From Leptospira sp. (GTDB lineage Bacteria; Spirochaetota; Leptospiria; Leptospirales; Leptospiraceae), in assembly GCA_027533185.1 (NCBI GenBank), contig JAPZTS010000011.1, positions 62,001-126,000 on the forward strand: a DNA stretch of 64,000 bases, in the 5' to 3' direction. Position 1 is the stretch's first letter. Each line of letters begins with the position of its first letter. A program made the translations under genes and the position numbers. This document shows positions 50,624 to 59,712 of the stretch, piece by piece. The notes under the pieces are model-generated. The model ran no database searches. It was not told the origin of the DNA and saw only the letters and a list, made by a program, of their open reading frames with translations.

Positions 50624-51376
50624 TTACTTTTGAAGTATCAGATCCATCGGATTGAAGAAAAAAGCCATCGGCGTGTGGTCTAGGAAAAGGAGGGACAAAA
50701 CCGAGAGAGAACTCGCACCCGCTAATGGGATGAAGAGGTTGTCATCCAGTAGTCCATAGAGTGTTGTACTTGCGAAAAATTCAACTAAACAGGCAATCCC
50801 AACACTGACCCCGAGGATTAGGGGAATCTCCCAAACGATACTTCCCATACGGTGGATGGCGAAAAAGGAACCTGGTTGGCTCTCTGTAATCAAATACGTT
50901 ACAAAGACTGATACAAAGAAGGTCGGTATTAGAAAACCAAGAACCCCTTCCCTTGATTTTCCATTATAAAAACGGTTTTTTCCATATCTGGAACCCACAT
51001 AGGCTGCTACCGGATCTCCCACAACCAAAAATAGGATGGCAAGGATCGTGATTTCCGGAGGGAAAAACAAAACAACGATTAGGTTTGCAAGGAAATAAGG
51101 AACGGTTCCGTTCAATCGTTTTCGTTCCGACTCTTTCATCAAAAACCCAAAATACTTATAAAAAAATGCTTCAAAGGCAGGGATGGTTAGTCTTGAAACT
51201 TCGACGATTAGTAAAATTACAAAAAATCCACCTAACGAAAGCACTAATATCGCTCGAGTAGGATACACAAGTCCAAATCTACCTTGGAAAGGATCAAGGA
51301 ATAAAATAAGAGGGATTAGAAGTCCCAAAATATGCCATATTTTTCTGAAAAAATTAAATCCTGACTTTGAACTCAC
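50624..51376 (-). CDS. CTP-dependent lipid kinase-like membrane protein (dolichol kinase/DGK family)
   Basis: 250 residues with about seven hydrophobic segments. FFRKIWHILGLLIPL at the start and VGDPVAAYVGSRYGKNRF with KSREGV at about residues 125-150 match the CTP-using dolichol kinase/DGK1/phosphatidate cytidylyltransferase superfamily. Family members phosphorylate lipid alcohols using CTP. The exact substrate cannot be read. It follows the STAS gene by six bases on the same strand. Confidence 0.8.
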   Translation of the reverse strand: MSSKSGFNFFRKIWHILGLLIPLILFLDPFQGRFGLVYPTRAILVLSLGGFFVILLIVEVSRLTIPAFEAFFYKYFGFLMKESERKRLNGTVPYFLANLIVVLFFPPEITILAILFLVVGDPVAAYVGSRYGKNRFYNGKSREGVLGFLIPTFFVSVFVTYLITESQPGSFFAIHRMGSIVWEIPLILGVSVGIACLVEFFASTTLYGLLDDNLFIPLAGASSLSVLSLLFLDHTPMAFFFNPMDLILQK

Positions 51377-51382
51377 AAATAC

Positions 51383-51736
51383 CTACTTTGAGCGGGATGC
51401 CATTTTAAAGGCAGTTTCTTCGTTGTTTGCTATGGGGAACAAATTTTTTACTCCAGACATTTGAAACGCCTGCCTTACACTCAAAGGTAGGTTGATCAAA
51501 ATGACTTTTCTTTTTTGTAAAAATGCTTCTTCACTGAGGGTCCGAAATGCAGCTATACCCTGAGTTGTGACCATATTCAGCTCTTCTAAATCCAAAATTA
51601 CGGAACCGTGTTTGAGCGCGTTTGAAACCATGTTCACACATTTTTTTGCTGTAAAATTGTTCAGATTGCCAAGTAGTTTTGTTACGTACACAGTATCAAT
51701 TTTTTCCGTCGAAACAACGAGGTCATCTAGGCTCAT
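51383..51736 (-). CDS. STAS-domain (anti-sigma factor antagonist-like) protein
   Basis: 117 residues with the STAS fold strands: TVYVTKLLGNLNNFTAK, SVILDLEELNMVTTQGIAAF, KRKVILINLP. The usual phosphosite loop is DSSG/DTSG. Here it reads NMVTTQGIAAF, so a Thr could be the phosphorylatable residue. No partner anti-sigma kinase or sigma factor is adjacent. The member most likely takes part in a partner-switching stress or flagellar control system, or simply acts as a scaffold. Confidence 0.82.
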   Translation of the reverse strand: MSLDDLVVSTEKIDTVYVTKLLGNLNNFTAKKCVNMVSNALKHGSVILDLEELNMVTTQGIAAFRTLSEEAFLQKRKVILINLPLSVRQAFQMSGVKNLFPIANNEETAFKMASRSK

Positions 51737-51810
51737 AAAAAATTACTATTTTCTTATTTCATTCTTGCACTCCTTGGCAAGTAAATAAAACTTTTGGATG
51801 GGAGTCTTGT

Positions 51811-52134
51811 TTGAAAGTCACTGTTGCTCATTTGTTCAAAAAGTTAGAGGAAATTGACCGAGATGTCGTGGAATTGCAAAAATTGGACGATCGTATCGCC
51901 AAGGATCGGGAGTACTCCCCGATCTTAAAAGAGTCCTTCCAACAAGAACGACAAAAGCTAAGTGACCAAAGGATAGAAATCTTGAAACTCAATGTTGATA
52001 CAACCTCCTATGCTTCGAAAGCAAAAGAGAGTCTCAAAAAAGTGGAAACGGAATCCAAAAACAAGCCACCAGCTGACGCAACTCCACAACAGTCAGAAGC
52101 CAAAAAAAACGAGCGTCCCGTTCGTAAGTATTGA
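51811..52134 (+). CDS. Unknown coiled-coil protein
   Basis: 107 residues starting with TTG at 51811 after GGGAG. Residues about 5-85 are Leu-, Glu-, Lys- and Asp-rich with heptad-like spacing, giving a likely coiled coil. The C-terminus is disordered and basic (ending NERPVRKY). It ends 30 bases before the SurA-like lipoprotein ATG and on the same strand. No known family; structural or adaptor function is a guess. Confidence 0.65.
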   Translation: MKVTVAHLFKKLEEIDRDVVELQKLDDRIAKDREYSPILKESFQQERQKLSDQRIEILKLNVDTTSYASKAKESLKKVETESKNKPPADATPQQSEAKKNERPVRKY

Positions 52135-52164
52135 TTGAATCCAAATTTGAAACAAGGAAAGTTT

Positions 52165-53682
52165 ATGAATTTTAAAACCCTCGCAGGCAAAGCGATCGTT
52201 CTTTGCCTTCTACCAATTTTGTTTTCCCAGTGTTCTAAAGACTCGGAAATTTTAGCTACTTTTGATGGAGGTTTTGTTACAAGAAGAGAAATGAACTTTG
52301 TAATCGAAGCATCCAAACGTGGGCGCACAGAAGTTCAACCAATCAGTGCAGATATCCAAGCCAGAATTGTTGAAAGCATAGCTTTGGAAAAAATTTTACT
52401 CTTGGATGCCGTAAAACTAAAAAAAGTTGAGGAAGCTGACCTAACTAAGATCGAAACCCTTGTAGCTAATTTTTTAAAATTGAATGTCTATATGCGGGAG
52501 TATGTAAAAGAAAATTTAGCTTCTAAACCTCTAGAGTTTGTAAATCTACAGATTGCTTTGGTTCGTGGGGAAGATGAGGTAGCCAATCGGAAACGAGCAG
52601 ACGAGCTTGTAGCAAAACTGAACAATTTGTCGGACACAGAAATTGCAAAGGAAATTTCTCTCGTAACAGATGATTTCACAAGAAAGCCAGTGGGTGGGAA
52701 GTTAGAACCTTTCTGTACAAATTGTGCGGAAACACCTTTAGAAGATATCTTAGATGAAGTGAAAAAAGCGAAGTCAGGAAAGTTTATATCTTATGCTAAA
52801 GAAGGTGAAGGTCGTATAATTTACGTAGTTCGAAGCTTGGGTGAAGAAAAAGTCCATCCCGAGAGACTTAATATATACTTCACAAAGGTATATGATCGTT
52901 TTAAAAAAGAGGCAAATGAATACTTAGAATCACATACAGATGAAGAAAGTAAATCCGCAGCCAATTACTTCATCCAAGGGGATTCGAAAGATAATGCAAA
53001 AAATTTTGCGGGGCATACTTTAAAACAGTATGAACAAGGTTTGTACGAATCGGAAATTAAAAGACTGAGAGAAGAAAGTGGAATCACGGTAGCTGAACTT
53101 CCTAGAGTATTTGAGCCAAATCAGGTCGATCCTAAAGTATTTACTCCTGACTTTGTTTTGTTCTCTGAACGTGGTGGAAAAAATTACACTTGGAAAGATT
53201 TAGAGGCAGATTTTGCGAATATTCCCAATCTGTTGAAGCAACCTTACAAAGATGATAAAACGAGAATATTCGATATGTTGAATTTATTTCAATCGACTAT
53301 TGTTCAAGGAAAAATAAGCGCAAATTCTGCCGAAGTTCAAAAAATTGGAAAGGAAACAGCTTATCTAATGCAAATGGATAAAATGAAAACTTCCCTTGCT
53401 TTAAAAACTTTCCAAGATGAAATCAAAGCAATTCCAATTACAGTTACTGAGCAACAACTCAAAGATAGTTATGAAGCAGGAAAACTCTATGCTTATGCCG
53501 ATCCGGACCCAAAAAATCCGCAAAATAGGATACCTAAACCTTATGCGTTAGTAAGGGAACAGATCAAAAATGATATGGAGAATTCCCAAAGAAACGGATT
53601 TATCGAGCAAAAAATTTCTGGATTGAAGACAACTTATAACTTAAAAGTTGCTCAGGAGCAACTAAAAGAGGTTACTCTTTAG
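52165..53682 (+). CDS. SurA/parvulin-like lipoprotein
   Basis: About 505 residues from the ATG at 52165 (AAGGAAAGTTT upstream); an in-frame start at 52135 is less likely. Signal peptide ends LFSQC, a good lipobox. The start of the mature part (LATFDGGFVTRREMNFVIEASKR) and the helices to about residue 130 resemble the SurA/PrsA N-terminal chaperone domain. A clear PpiC isomerase core with catalytic HGG motif was not seen. Probably a periplasmic folding factor anchored to a membrane. Confidence 0.7.
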   Translation: MNFKTLAGKAIVLCLLPILFSQCSKDSEILATFDGGFVTRREMNFVIEASKRGRTEVQPISADIQARIVESIALEKILLLDAVKLKKVEEADLTKIETLVANFLKLNVYMREYVKENLASKPLEFVNLQIALVRGEDEVANRKRADELVAKLNNLSDTEIAKEISLVTDDFTRKPVGGKLEPFCTNCAETPLEDILDEVKKAKSGKFISYAKEGEGRIIYVVRSLGEEKVHPERLNIYFTKVYDRFKKEANEYLESHTDEESKSAANYFIQGDSKDNAKNFAGHTLKQYEQGLYESEIKRLREESGITVAELPRVFEPNQVDPKVFTPDFVLFSERGGKNYTWKDLEADFANIPNLLKQPYKDDKTRIFDMLNLFQSTIVQGKISANSAEVQKIGKETAYLMQMDKMKTSLALKTFQDEIKAIPITVTEQQLKDSYEAGKLYAYADPDPKNPQNRIPKPYALVREQIKNDMENSQRNGFIEQKISGLKTTYNLKVAQEQLKEVTL

Positions 53683-53738
53683 TCAAATAAATAGAGCCAC
53701 AAAGGAATTCGTGTATTACAATTCTGGAATTTTTTTTC

Positions 53739-53766
53739 TTGAATTTTGACACATTTTTCATATTGT
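53739..53766 (+). promoter_or_regulatory. Promoter candidate for the tandem-HTH gene
   Basis: TTGAAT at 53739-53744 and TATTGT at 53761-53766 with 16 bases between, 18 bases before the ATG. AGGGGGGATT precedes the start. Confidence 0.4.
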
Positions 53767-53784
53767 GGCCGTTAGGGGGGATTA

Positions 53785-54198
53785 ATGAATAATCACATTT
53801 ACATGCTTCGGAAAAAAAGAGGGGTTAAGCAGTATGATATGGCGAGAGCACTTGGTGTTTCACCGAGTTACTTGTCGAAAATTGAGACAGGAGCCCAGGA
53901 TCCGACTGAAAAGTTCAAATCTTCATGTGCAAAGTATCTCAAAACATCTGTAGACCGACTATTCAACGACAGCGCCGTAGAAGACATTTTCCCTGAGTTT
54001 TCGAATGGATTGAAGAACAAACTTTGGGCCGTCCGCCGAGAGTTAGGAATCAAACAATACGATTTCGCAAAAAAGTTAAAGGTATCTACCCCATTTCTTT
54101 CTAAAGTAGAATTGGGGCTTCTGGAACCGCATGAGGATTTTAAGACTCTTGCATCGAAGGTTCTAAAAATGGAAAAGAAAGAACTATTTTTAGGATAA
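53785..54198 (+). CDS. Tandem XRE-type helix-turn-helix regulator
   Basis: 137 residues made almost entirely of two related XRE/Cro HTH domains, at about 5-60 and 77-135. Equivalent motifs are KQYDMARALGVSPSYLSKIETG and KQYDFAKKLKVSTPFLSKVELG, showing an internal duplication. One polypeptide could therefore act as a built-in dimer on an inverted or direct repeat. No ligand domain is present. AGGGGGGATT gives a strong ribosome binding site and a terminator follows, so it is its own transcript. Target genes are unknown; the symporter gene is the nearest downstream. Confidence 0.88.
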   Translation: MNNHIYMLRKKRGVKQYDMARALGVSPSYLSKIETGAQDPTEKFKSSCAKYLKTSVDRLFNDSAVEDIFPEFSNGLKNKLWAVRRELGIKQYDFAKKLKVSTPFLSKVELGLLEPHEDFKTLASKVLKMEKKELFLG

Positions 54199-54213
54199 TT
54201 TAAAAGAACCACC

Positions 54214-54253
54214 AAGCCTCCTTTTGGATCAACTCCACGGGGGGCTTTTTTTT
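54214..54253 (+). terminator. Terminator after the tandem-HTH gene
   Basis: AAGCCTCC (54214-54221) pairs with GGGGGCTT (54240-54247), with one G-T pair, followed by a run of T to 54253. Confidence 0.75.
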
Positions 54254-54311
54254 ACCCACCTATTCTAAAAAGATTTTGTCACATTATCTCCAATCCTTTC
54301 CATAGTCTCAT

Positions 54312-55916
54312 ATGAAAGAGAATGAGACCCACACCAGTGAAGGATGGGCAAGTCGTGTTGGACTTATCCTTGCAGTAGCAAGTGGTGCCATCGGCTTGGG
54401 GAATTTTTTACGATTTCCGGGACAAGCTGTTCAAAACGGTGGCGGTGCCTTCATGGTTCCGTATATTGTAAGTTTCCTTATTCTCGGAATTCCTGTCTGT
54501 ATGGCAGAGTGGAGCATGGGGAGGATGGGTGGCAAACACGGCCATAGTACTCCGTTTATTTTTCGAGAATATTTAAAAGGATTCCCGTTAAAGCTTTCAG
54601 GGGCTATTGGTGTCATGATCCCTGTCATGATATACGTATATTATGTTTTTATTGAATCCTGGTGTCTTGCCTATGCGTATTATTTTTTAACGGGGCAAAT
54701 CAGTTTCGGAAATGTATCCCCTAACGAAATTACGAAGGCTTCGAGTAGTTTTTTTTTGGATTTAACAGGTGCTCGTGCCAATGGAGAGTCCTTTGAAAGT
54801 CCCATCATGGTCTTCTTCTTAGTTTGTTTTTTAATCAATTTTTTCCTAGTGTATCGTGGATTGTCAAAGGGACTTGAGGCATTTGCTAAAATAGCGATGC
54901 CTATCATGGGAATTTGTGCGACTATTATTTTAATTCGAGTGTTAACGCTGCCGGGGATTGAAACAGGCCTTGCTACAATGTGGAACCCCGATTGGTCTAA
55001 GTTAGTTGAACCAAATGAATGGCCGAAGGTTTGGGTGAGTGCGGCGGGTCAGGTATTTTTTTCTCTTTCAACTGGTTTTGGTATTGCTCTAGTATTTTCA
55101 AGTTTCTTGAAGAAGAAAGACGATGTAGTTCTTTCTAGTTTGTCTTCTGCATCTCTCAATGAATTTGCTGAGATTGTTTTTGGTGGGATGATCACAATTC
55201 CAGTTGCATTTTTATTTTTGGGAAGCCTAGCCACTTCTTTTGGTACTTTTGGCATGGGATTTATAGCACTACCGGCTGTTTTTTTGCAAATGAGCTTTGG
55301 TAGTTTTTTTGGTGGGTTATGGTATCTAATGCTTTTTCTTGCTGCCCTCACCTCCTCAATTACTATGCTCCAACCTGGCGTACTCTTTTTGGAAGAAGGT
55401 TTTCGGATTGGAAGAAAAAAATCTAGCTCATTACTTTTCTTTTTTACTTTCGCTCTTTGTTTACCTATAATTTACTTTAACAAAGATTTTACGGCGTTAG
55501 ATATTGCAGATTTTTATATTGGAACTATAATGATCTATATACTTGCTTCCATTCAAATTTTTATTTTTTGTTTTAAGATTGGAGTGGATCGGGGAGCTGA
55601 CCATGCCAATGAAGGGAGTATTATCCCCTTCCCCAAAATCATTCGTTTCATTCTTAAATATATAACTCCCTGGTTTTTACTGATTGTTTTTTTAGCTTTT
55701 TGTTATTTAAATGTGCCTGATTATGTGTTAAAGATGGATCCAGATCATATGGGGAGCATTGCAGAACTGAAGGGTGATAATGTAGAGGATGCAAGGACCA
55801 AGGCATATATTGCTCGTTATGTTTTAATATCACTTGTTTTGATTTTTGGATTTTTGTTTTTTTTGGTTTCAAAGGCTTTAAAAAACAGAGAGCGGGTTGA
55901 ATCGCATGAATTCTGA
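54312..55916 (+). CDS. Neurotransmitter:sodium symporter (SLC6/SNF) family transporter
   Basis: 534 residues with about 12 transmembrane helices. The family opening is exact: WASRVGLILAVASGAIGLGNFLRFPG at about 12-37, then NGGGAFMVPYIV and MAEWSMGRMGGKH. The Gly and Asn residues near GLGN help form the sodium sites in LeuT. Likely imports an amino acid with sodium, but the substrate cannot be read. No ribosome binding site precedes the ATG, so leaderless translation is possible. It overlaps a 38-residue ORF by 11 bases. Confidence 0.93.
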   Translation: MKENETHTSEGWASRVGLILAVASGAIGLGNFLRFPGQAVQNGGGAFMVPYIVSFLILGIPVCMAEWSMGRMGGKHGHSTPFIFREYLKGFPLKLSGAIGVMIPVMIYVYYVFIESWCLAYAYYFLTGQISFGNVSPNEITKASSSFFLDLTGARANGESFESPIMVFFLVCFLINFFLVYRGLSKGLEAFAKIAMPIMGICATIILIRVLTLPGIETGLATMWNPDWSKLVEPNEWPKVWVSAAGQVFFSLSTGFGIALVFSSFLKKKDDVVLSSLSSASLNEFAEIVFGGMITIPVAFLFLGSLATSFGTFGMGFIALPAVFLQMSFGSFFGGLWYLMLFLAALTSSITMLQPGVLFLEEGFRIGRKKSSSLLFFFTFALCLPIIYFNKDFTALDIADFYIGTIMIYILASIQIFIFCFKIGVDRGADHANEGSIIPFPKIIRFILKYITPWFLLIVFLAFCYLNVPDYVLKMDPDHMGSIAELKGDNVEDARTKAYIARYVLISLVLIFGFLFFLVSKALKNRERVESHEF

Positions 55917-56022
55917 AATTTCCCTCAACTGGCAAGGTATTCTAATTATGGGGTTTTCTATTACTTCTGTGGTATCCTTAAGTTTGATTTGTATCTATCT
56001 CCTCATCAAGAATAGGCATTGA
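55906..56022 (+). CDS. Putative small subunit of the NSS symporter (MetS-like)
   Basis: A 38-residue ORF starting at ATG 55906, overlapping the symporter by 11 bases and ending at the TGA at 56020-56022, just before the DinG gene. It has a short soluble N-terminus (MNSEISLNWQ) and one hydrophobic helix (ILIMGFSITSVVSLSLICIY), then KNRH. In Corynebacterium, MetP, an NSS transporter, needs a very small single-helix partner, MetS, encoded right after it. Sequence similarity cannot be judged at this length, so the name rests on size, topology and position. Confidence 0.65.
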   Translation: MNSEISLNWQGILIMGFSITSVVSLSLICIYLLIKNRH

Positions 56023-56025
56023 AGT

Positions 56026-58014
56026 TTGGAAGAGATTCAGACGATTTTTTCAAAAGGTCTTAAGGCTCTTTGGGACGATTATGAAGTTCGAAACGAACAA
56101 ATTCAAATGGCAGAGTCTATTTCGAAGTCTTTCCATTCAGGTGAGAACCTAGTAGTTGAAGCAGGAACGGGAGTGGGAAAGTCTCTTGCCTATTTAATTC
56201 CGGGCGCTCTTTTTTCTCTGGAAACGGATTCTCCTGTTGTAATTTCAACGGAGACAAAATCTCTCCAAGACCAGCTTTTGTATAAGGATATCCCGATCGT
56301 AGAAAAGGTTTTGGGCAGACCGATATCCGCTATGGTAGCTTTGGGTGCAGCTAACTACGTCTGTAAAAGAAAGTATGGAAAAGTCATGGAACGGGGAGAT
56401 TTCGGTGCCGAAATGGAATCAGAAATCGACTATGTTTCGAAATGGGTAAAGGAATCCAAAACTGGAATTCGGAGCGAATACAGTGGATATCTCTCTCCAG
56501 GATTTTGGAATTCCATCGCAAGAGAGCCGGACAACTGTTTGGGAAGAAACTGTCCAAACTTCTCACATTCGTTTTATTTTTTAGAAAAAGAAAAATGGAA
56601 GAAAGCGAACATTCTAATAGTGAACCACCATCTGCTTGCAAGTCATCTTGCCGGTGATTTTCGTATTCTGCCTCCGTTCTCTCATCTGGTAGTCGATGAA
56701 GCCCATGTTTTTCCAGAGATTGTTGGAAAGGCATTTGGTGGAGAAATGAAATACGAGTCGATACTTGGGATTTTACATTTTCTATTCCATCCAGAGAAGA
56801 GAACGGGACTTTCAATCAAACTAAAAAAAGCAGAAGAAATCCAATCATTAGTAAGTAGCGCAATCGGAGCCTTGCAAGATTATTTTCGATTGTTACTTTC
56901 TGCTGTGCCATTACAATTTCAGTTTTCTCAGCGACATACAACCAAAGTTAAGTTAGATGGTGGTAGATTGGAGGAAATATTAACTGATTTGGGTTCACTC
57001 CTAGAATCTCTCCTTGGAATTTATAAAAAGGATTCTGATGATTTAGAAGAAAAGGAAATTGGGCAGAGTTTAGAAATGTTGGTTTCTAATTTTAGCAAAA
57101 TTGTAAGTTTTAGCTCAGATTTTAGAAACAAATCCAATTCAAATTTAGTCTTCTGGTTGGAGACGCCCAATCAGACATCTAAAGATCCATACTACGGAAT
57201 TTTCTCCCAACCAAAAAACACGGATGAGATCCTGAAAGAAAGTTTATTTCCGAATATGGAATCAGTTGTGCTAACTTCTGCAACACTATCACCTACTCCT
57301 GGAAATTTTTCTTATTTTTTAAAGGAAATAGGTGAAACAAAAATTGAAACCAAAACCCTTAATTCACCGTTTTCCTATGACACACATTCCTTACTCTTCG
57401 TTCCAAAAAATATAGCAGATCCTACAACCGATCCAAATAGGAATCGAATAGATCTTTCTTATTGGATAAGCCGGTTGTTGAATCTCTCTGAAGGGAATAG
57501 TTTTGTTTTATTCACTTCCAATAAACTTCTCAACGAATTGTATGAGGAACTAAAGAAAAAAGTACCTTTCCCGATTTTTTCGCAAACCGAATTGGGCCCA
57601 ATCGTCGCAAAACGGGAGTTCCTTGCAAACGATAACAGTGTTTTATTTGGAGTCTCTAGTTTTTGGCAGGGCGTAGATATTAAAGGCGATAAATTAAAAA
57701 ATGTAATTGTGACTAAGTTACCTTTCCAAGTCCCGACAGAGCCAGTACTACAAGCAAAGATGGAAGACATGGAACGTGCTGGTAAAAGCCCCTTTTGGGA
57801 AATGCAAGTTCCAAAAACTTGCCTTCAACTCAGACAAGGTTTTGGGCGTTTGATTCGATCTTCGACCGATACAGGTGTTGTGAGTATTCTGGATCCGCGC
57901 ATCCACACAAAATCCTATGGAAAAAATGTAATTCAAAGTTTGCCGAAAGGTGTTCCCTTGGTGACAGATTTTGCGGATTTGGAAAGAAAATTCCGAAATC
58001 TGCCGAAAGGATAG
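56026..58014 (+). CDS. DinG/XPD-type DNA helicase
   Basis: 662 residues from a TTG at 56026, with Walker A EAGTGVGKS at 45-53 and DEAH at 224-227, plus HHLLASHLAGDF, the helicase III motif TSATLSP and a C-terminal RecA-like domain with GVSSFWQGVDIKGD and LRQGFGRLIR. It should be a 5'-3' helicase for repair of unusual DNA structures. The iron-sulfur region has Cys113, Cys171 and Cys176, but Ser182 sits where the fourth ligand Cys is expected. TTG start and overlap structure make coupling to the small ORF likely. Confidence 0.92.
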   Translation: MEEIQTIFSKGLKALWDDYEVRNEQIQMAESISKSFHSGENLVVEAGTGVGKSLAYLIPGALFSLETDSPVVISTETKSLQDQLLYKDIPIVEKVLGRPISAMVALGAANYVCKRKYGKVMERGDFGAEMESEIDYVSKWVKESKTGIRSEYSGYLSPGFWNSIAREPDNCLGRNCPNFSHSFYFLEKEKWKKANILIVNHHLLASHLAGDFRILPPFSHLVVDEAHVFPEIVGKAFGGEMKYESILGILHFLFHPEKRTGLSIKLKKAEEIQSLVSSAIGALQDYFRLLLSAVPLQFQFSQRHTTKVKLDGGRLEEILTDLGSLLESLLGIYKKDSDDLEEKEIGQSLEMLVSNFSKIVSFSSDFRNKSNSNLVFWLETPNQTSKDPYYGIFSQPKNTDEILKESLFPNMESVVLTSATLSPTPGNFSYFLKEIGETKIETKTLNSPFSYDTHSLLFVPKNIADPTTDPNRNRIDLSYWISRLLNLSEGNSFVLFTSNKLLNELYEELKKKVPFPIFSQTELGPIVAKREFLANDNSVLFGVSSFWQGVDIKGDKLKNVIVTKLPFQVPTEPVLQAKMEDMERAGKSPFWEMQVPKTCLQLRQGFGRLIRSSTDTGVVSILDPRIHTKSYGKNVIQSLPKGVPLVTDFADLERKFRNLPKG

Positions 58015-58016
58015 AT

Positions 58017-58889
58017 ATGAAAAATTGGGTTCTTTTTTTTCTAACTTACATTCTTTCGTTTCCAACCTTCGGTCAAACGGCAAACCCGCAAGTTTTGGAA
58101 AAAGATATCTACCAAACTTCGACGAATTGGACGGAACTTAAAATCACTGCCTTCGTGAAAGAACCTGTTCCGATGATTGTGTTTGATGAATCCGATCCTA
58201 AGTTCGGCAAAGAGAACACCGCAACAAGCCAAGGTCGCGCACATTCCATAGCTAGGAAAAAAGCAAAAGAGAGATTGAAAATACGTCTTAGCCAGAGACT
58301 AGAGTCATTACTCTTTAACTCTGATTTTACTGTTTATGAGTATACGCAAACGAGGCAAAATGTCCGATTGAGTTTGAATCATTTTTTAGCAAAAGATCCT
58401 GAGACCTATGACTTTCTGTTTCAAAAGAATCATTTAGAGGCAAAAGCGGAGATATCGATTCGAGGCAAAGAAGGAGTCTTGTCTCATATTCCTATTGAGT
58501 TTGGGACCGAGGAAATGCCAATCTTTACGGAAGAATTGCCCGCGGTGGCATTTTCAGGACTCATCGTAGATGCTAGACATTTGAAATTGAATAAAGCCTT
58601 ACTACCAAAAATCCAAACTGACAGAGGCCTTGATATCTACTCACCGATTTACACGAAAGAGGCATATGCTATTGAAAAAGGTTACATCCACTATAGTAAG
58701 GATACAAAGGAAAGATTTGTGGAAAGGATTGTCGGAAAGAATCCTTATTTTGTTTTGGGGCTTGGTGTATCAGGAAAGAATCAAACAGATATAATTCTTC
58801 CAACGGATGAGGTGGTGAAACTGCTCAGCCACCCCGATTCGAGAAAGAATATTACGCGGTGCAGAGTTTTGATTTTAGTTTCTGACTAA
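58017..58889 (+). CDS. LPP20/FlgT-like exported protein
   Basis: About 290 residues from ATG 58017, with GAAAGG just upstream. A signal peptide ends near TFGQ. The segment GLIVDARHLKLNKALLPKI, followed by RGLDIY, matches a domain repeatedly found in LPP20-type lipoproteins and the FlgT flagellar outer-membrane protein. A longer frame from 57795 runs inside dinG. The 3' end overlaps the convergent TPR gene by 38 bases. Role not established. Confidence 0.8.
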   Translation: MKNWVLFFLTYILSFPTFGQTANPQVLEKDIYQTSTNWTELKITAFVKEPVPMIVFDESDPKFGKENTATSQGRAHSIARKKAKERLKIRLSQRLESLLFNSDFTVYEYTQTRQNVRLSLNHFLAKDPETYDFLFQKNHLEAKAEISIRGKEGVLSHIPIEFGTEEMPIFTEELPAVAFSGLIVDARHLKLNKALLPKIQTDRGLDIYSPIYTKEAYAIEKGYIHYSKDTKERFVERIVGKNPYFVLGLGVSGKNQTDIILPTDEVVKLLSHPDSRKNITRCRVLILVSD

Positions 58890-59655
58890 GCGAACTAAAA
58901 AGTTTTTCTGCTTTTTCATAATCACCGTGGAAGAGATATGCAAATCCCATATCCTCTAATTCCCGTTGTGTTAATGAACCTTGTTGTTCTTCCAATTTTT
59001 GGATTTGAGAGTAAATCGATTGATAGGATTTCTTTTTATCTTCAAAGCTTGGTAGGTTCAGTTTCCCTGGAAGATTTTCAAAGATAAGACTTGCTTCTTT
59101 GTGTTTGTCGAGAAATAACAAAGACAGACCAACTAATTTATGAATCTCAGGGTCATTTAAAGATTTGATATGTTCTCGAAATAACTTGATTGCTTCTTCA
59201 TATCTTTTTAAGTAATAAAGGCAAGTAACCTCTTCTTTTACAAAGGATGTATCCTTTGTTTTGGATTTGTAAGTATCAAGAATGTACTTTGCTTCGGAAT
59301 AACTTTCCACCGAGAAAAAGACTTTGATACCTATTTGCAATAAAGAAAAACAAATCGGGTTTGATGGATTCTTAAAATAAAGTGCGATGCCTGCCGCAGC
59401 TTCTCTTTGTTTTCCTAATTGGAAATTCAGAATAGCTTCCACAATCGGTGAAAGTGGAGAAATTCCTTTTGGAGTTGGAGGGACTACCTTTCCTGTAAGT
59501 TCATATGTGGCAAGGTACCCAAGGTGTTGCAGGAAATAACTATCTGGATGATTTTTAGTTAGTTGGACCAATTCTTCTGTGGATCCTACTTCGTAGAGAT
59601 CCCAAGCTTCCTGTTCCAGTGATGCAGAAAAAACTTGGGTTGCATGTTGAGCCAT
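58852..59655 (-). CDS. TPR-repeat protein
   Basis: 267 residues. Helical repeats with TPR-like spacing, for example YSEAKYILDTYKSK, YLKRYEEAIKLFREH, HKEASLIFENLP and FHGDYEKAEKLFSSL. No signal peptide or membrane helix. Such scaffolds mediate protein contacts; the partner is unknown. It follows asnS on the same strand after 57 bases, so may be co-transcribed. It also overlaps the convergent gene by 38 bases. Confidence 0.82.
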   Translation of the reverse strand: MAQHATQVFSASLEQEAWDLYEVGSTEELVQLTKNHPDSYFLQHLGYLATYELTGKVVPPTPKGISPLSPIVEAILNFQLGKQREAAAGIALYFKNPSNPICFSLLQIGIKVFFSVESYSEAKYILDTYKSKTKDTSFVKEEVTCLYYLKRYEEAIKLFREHIKSLNDPEIHKLVGLSLLFLDKHKEASLIFENLPGKLNLPSFEDKKKSYQSIYSQIQKLEEQQGSLTQRELEDMGFAYLFHGDYEKAEKLFSSLSQKLKSKLCTA

Positions 59656-59712
59656 AAGGTACCTCTCTCATTTTTAAAGATCGGACAGGCACCCAATTTC
59701 CTGATCGTTTTT

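Noticed and set aside
57795..58016. Longer frame for the LPP20-like protein beginning inside dinG
   Set aside because: It has no signal peptide or good start, while ATG 58017 has both a ribosome binding site and a signal peptide.
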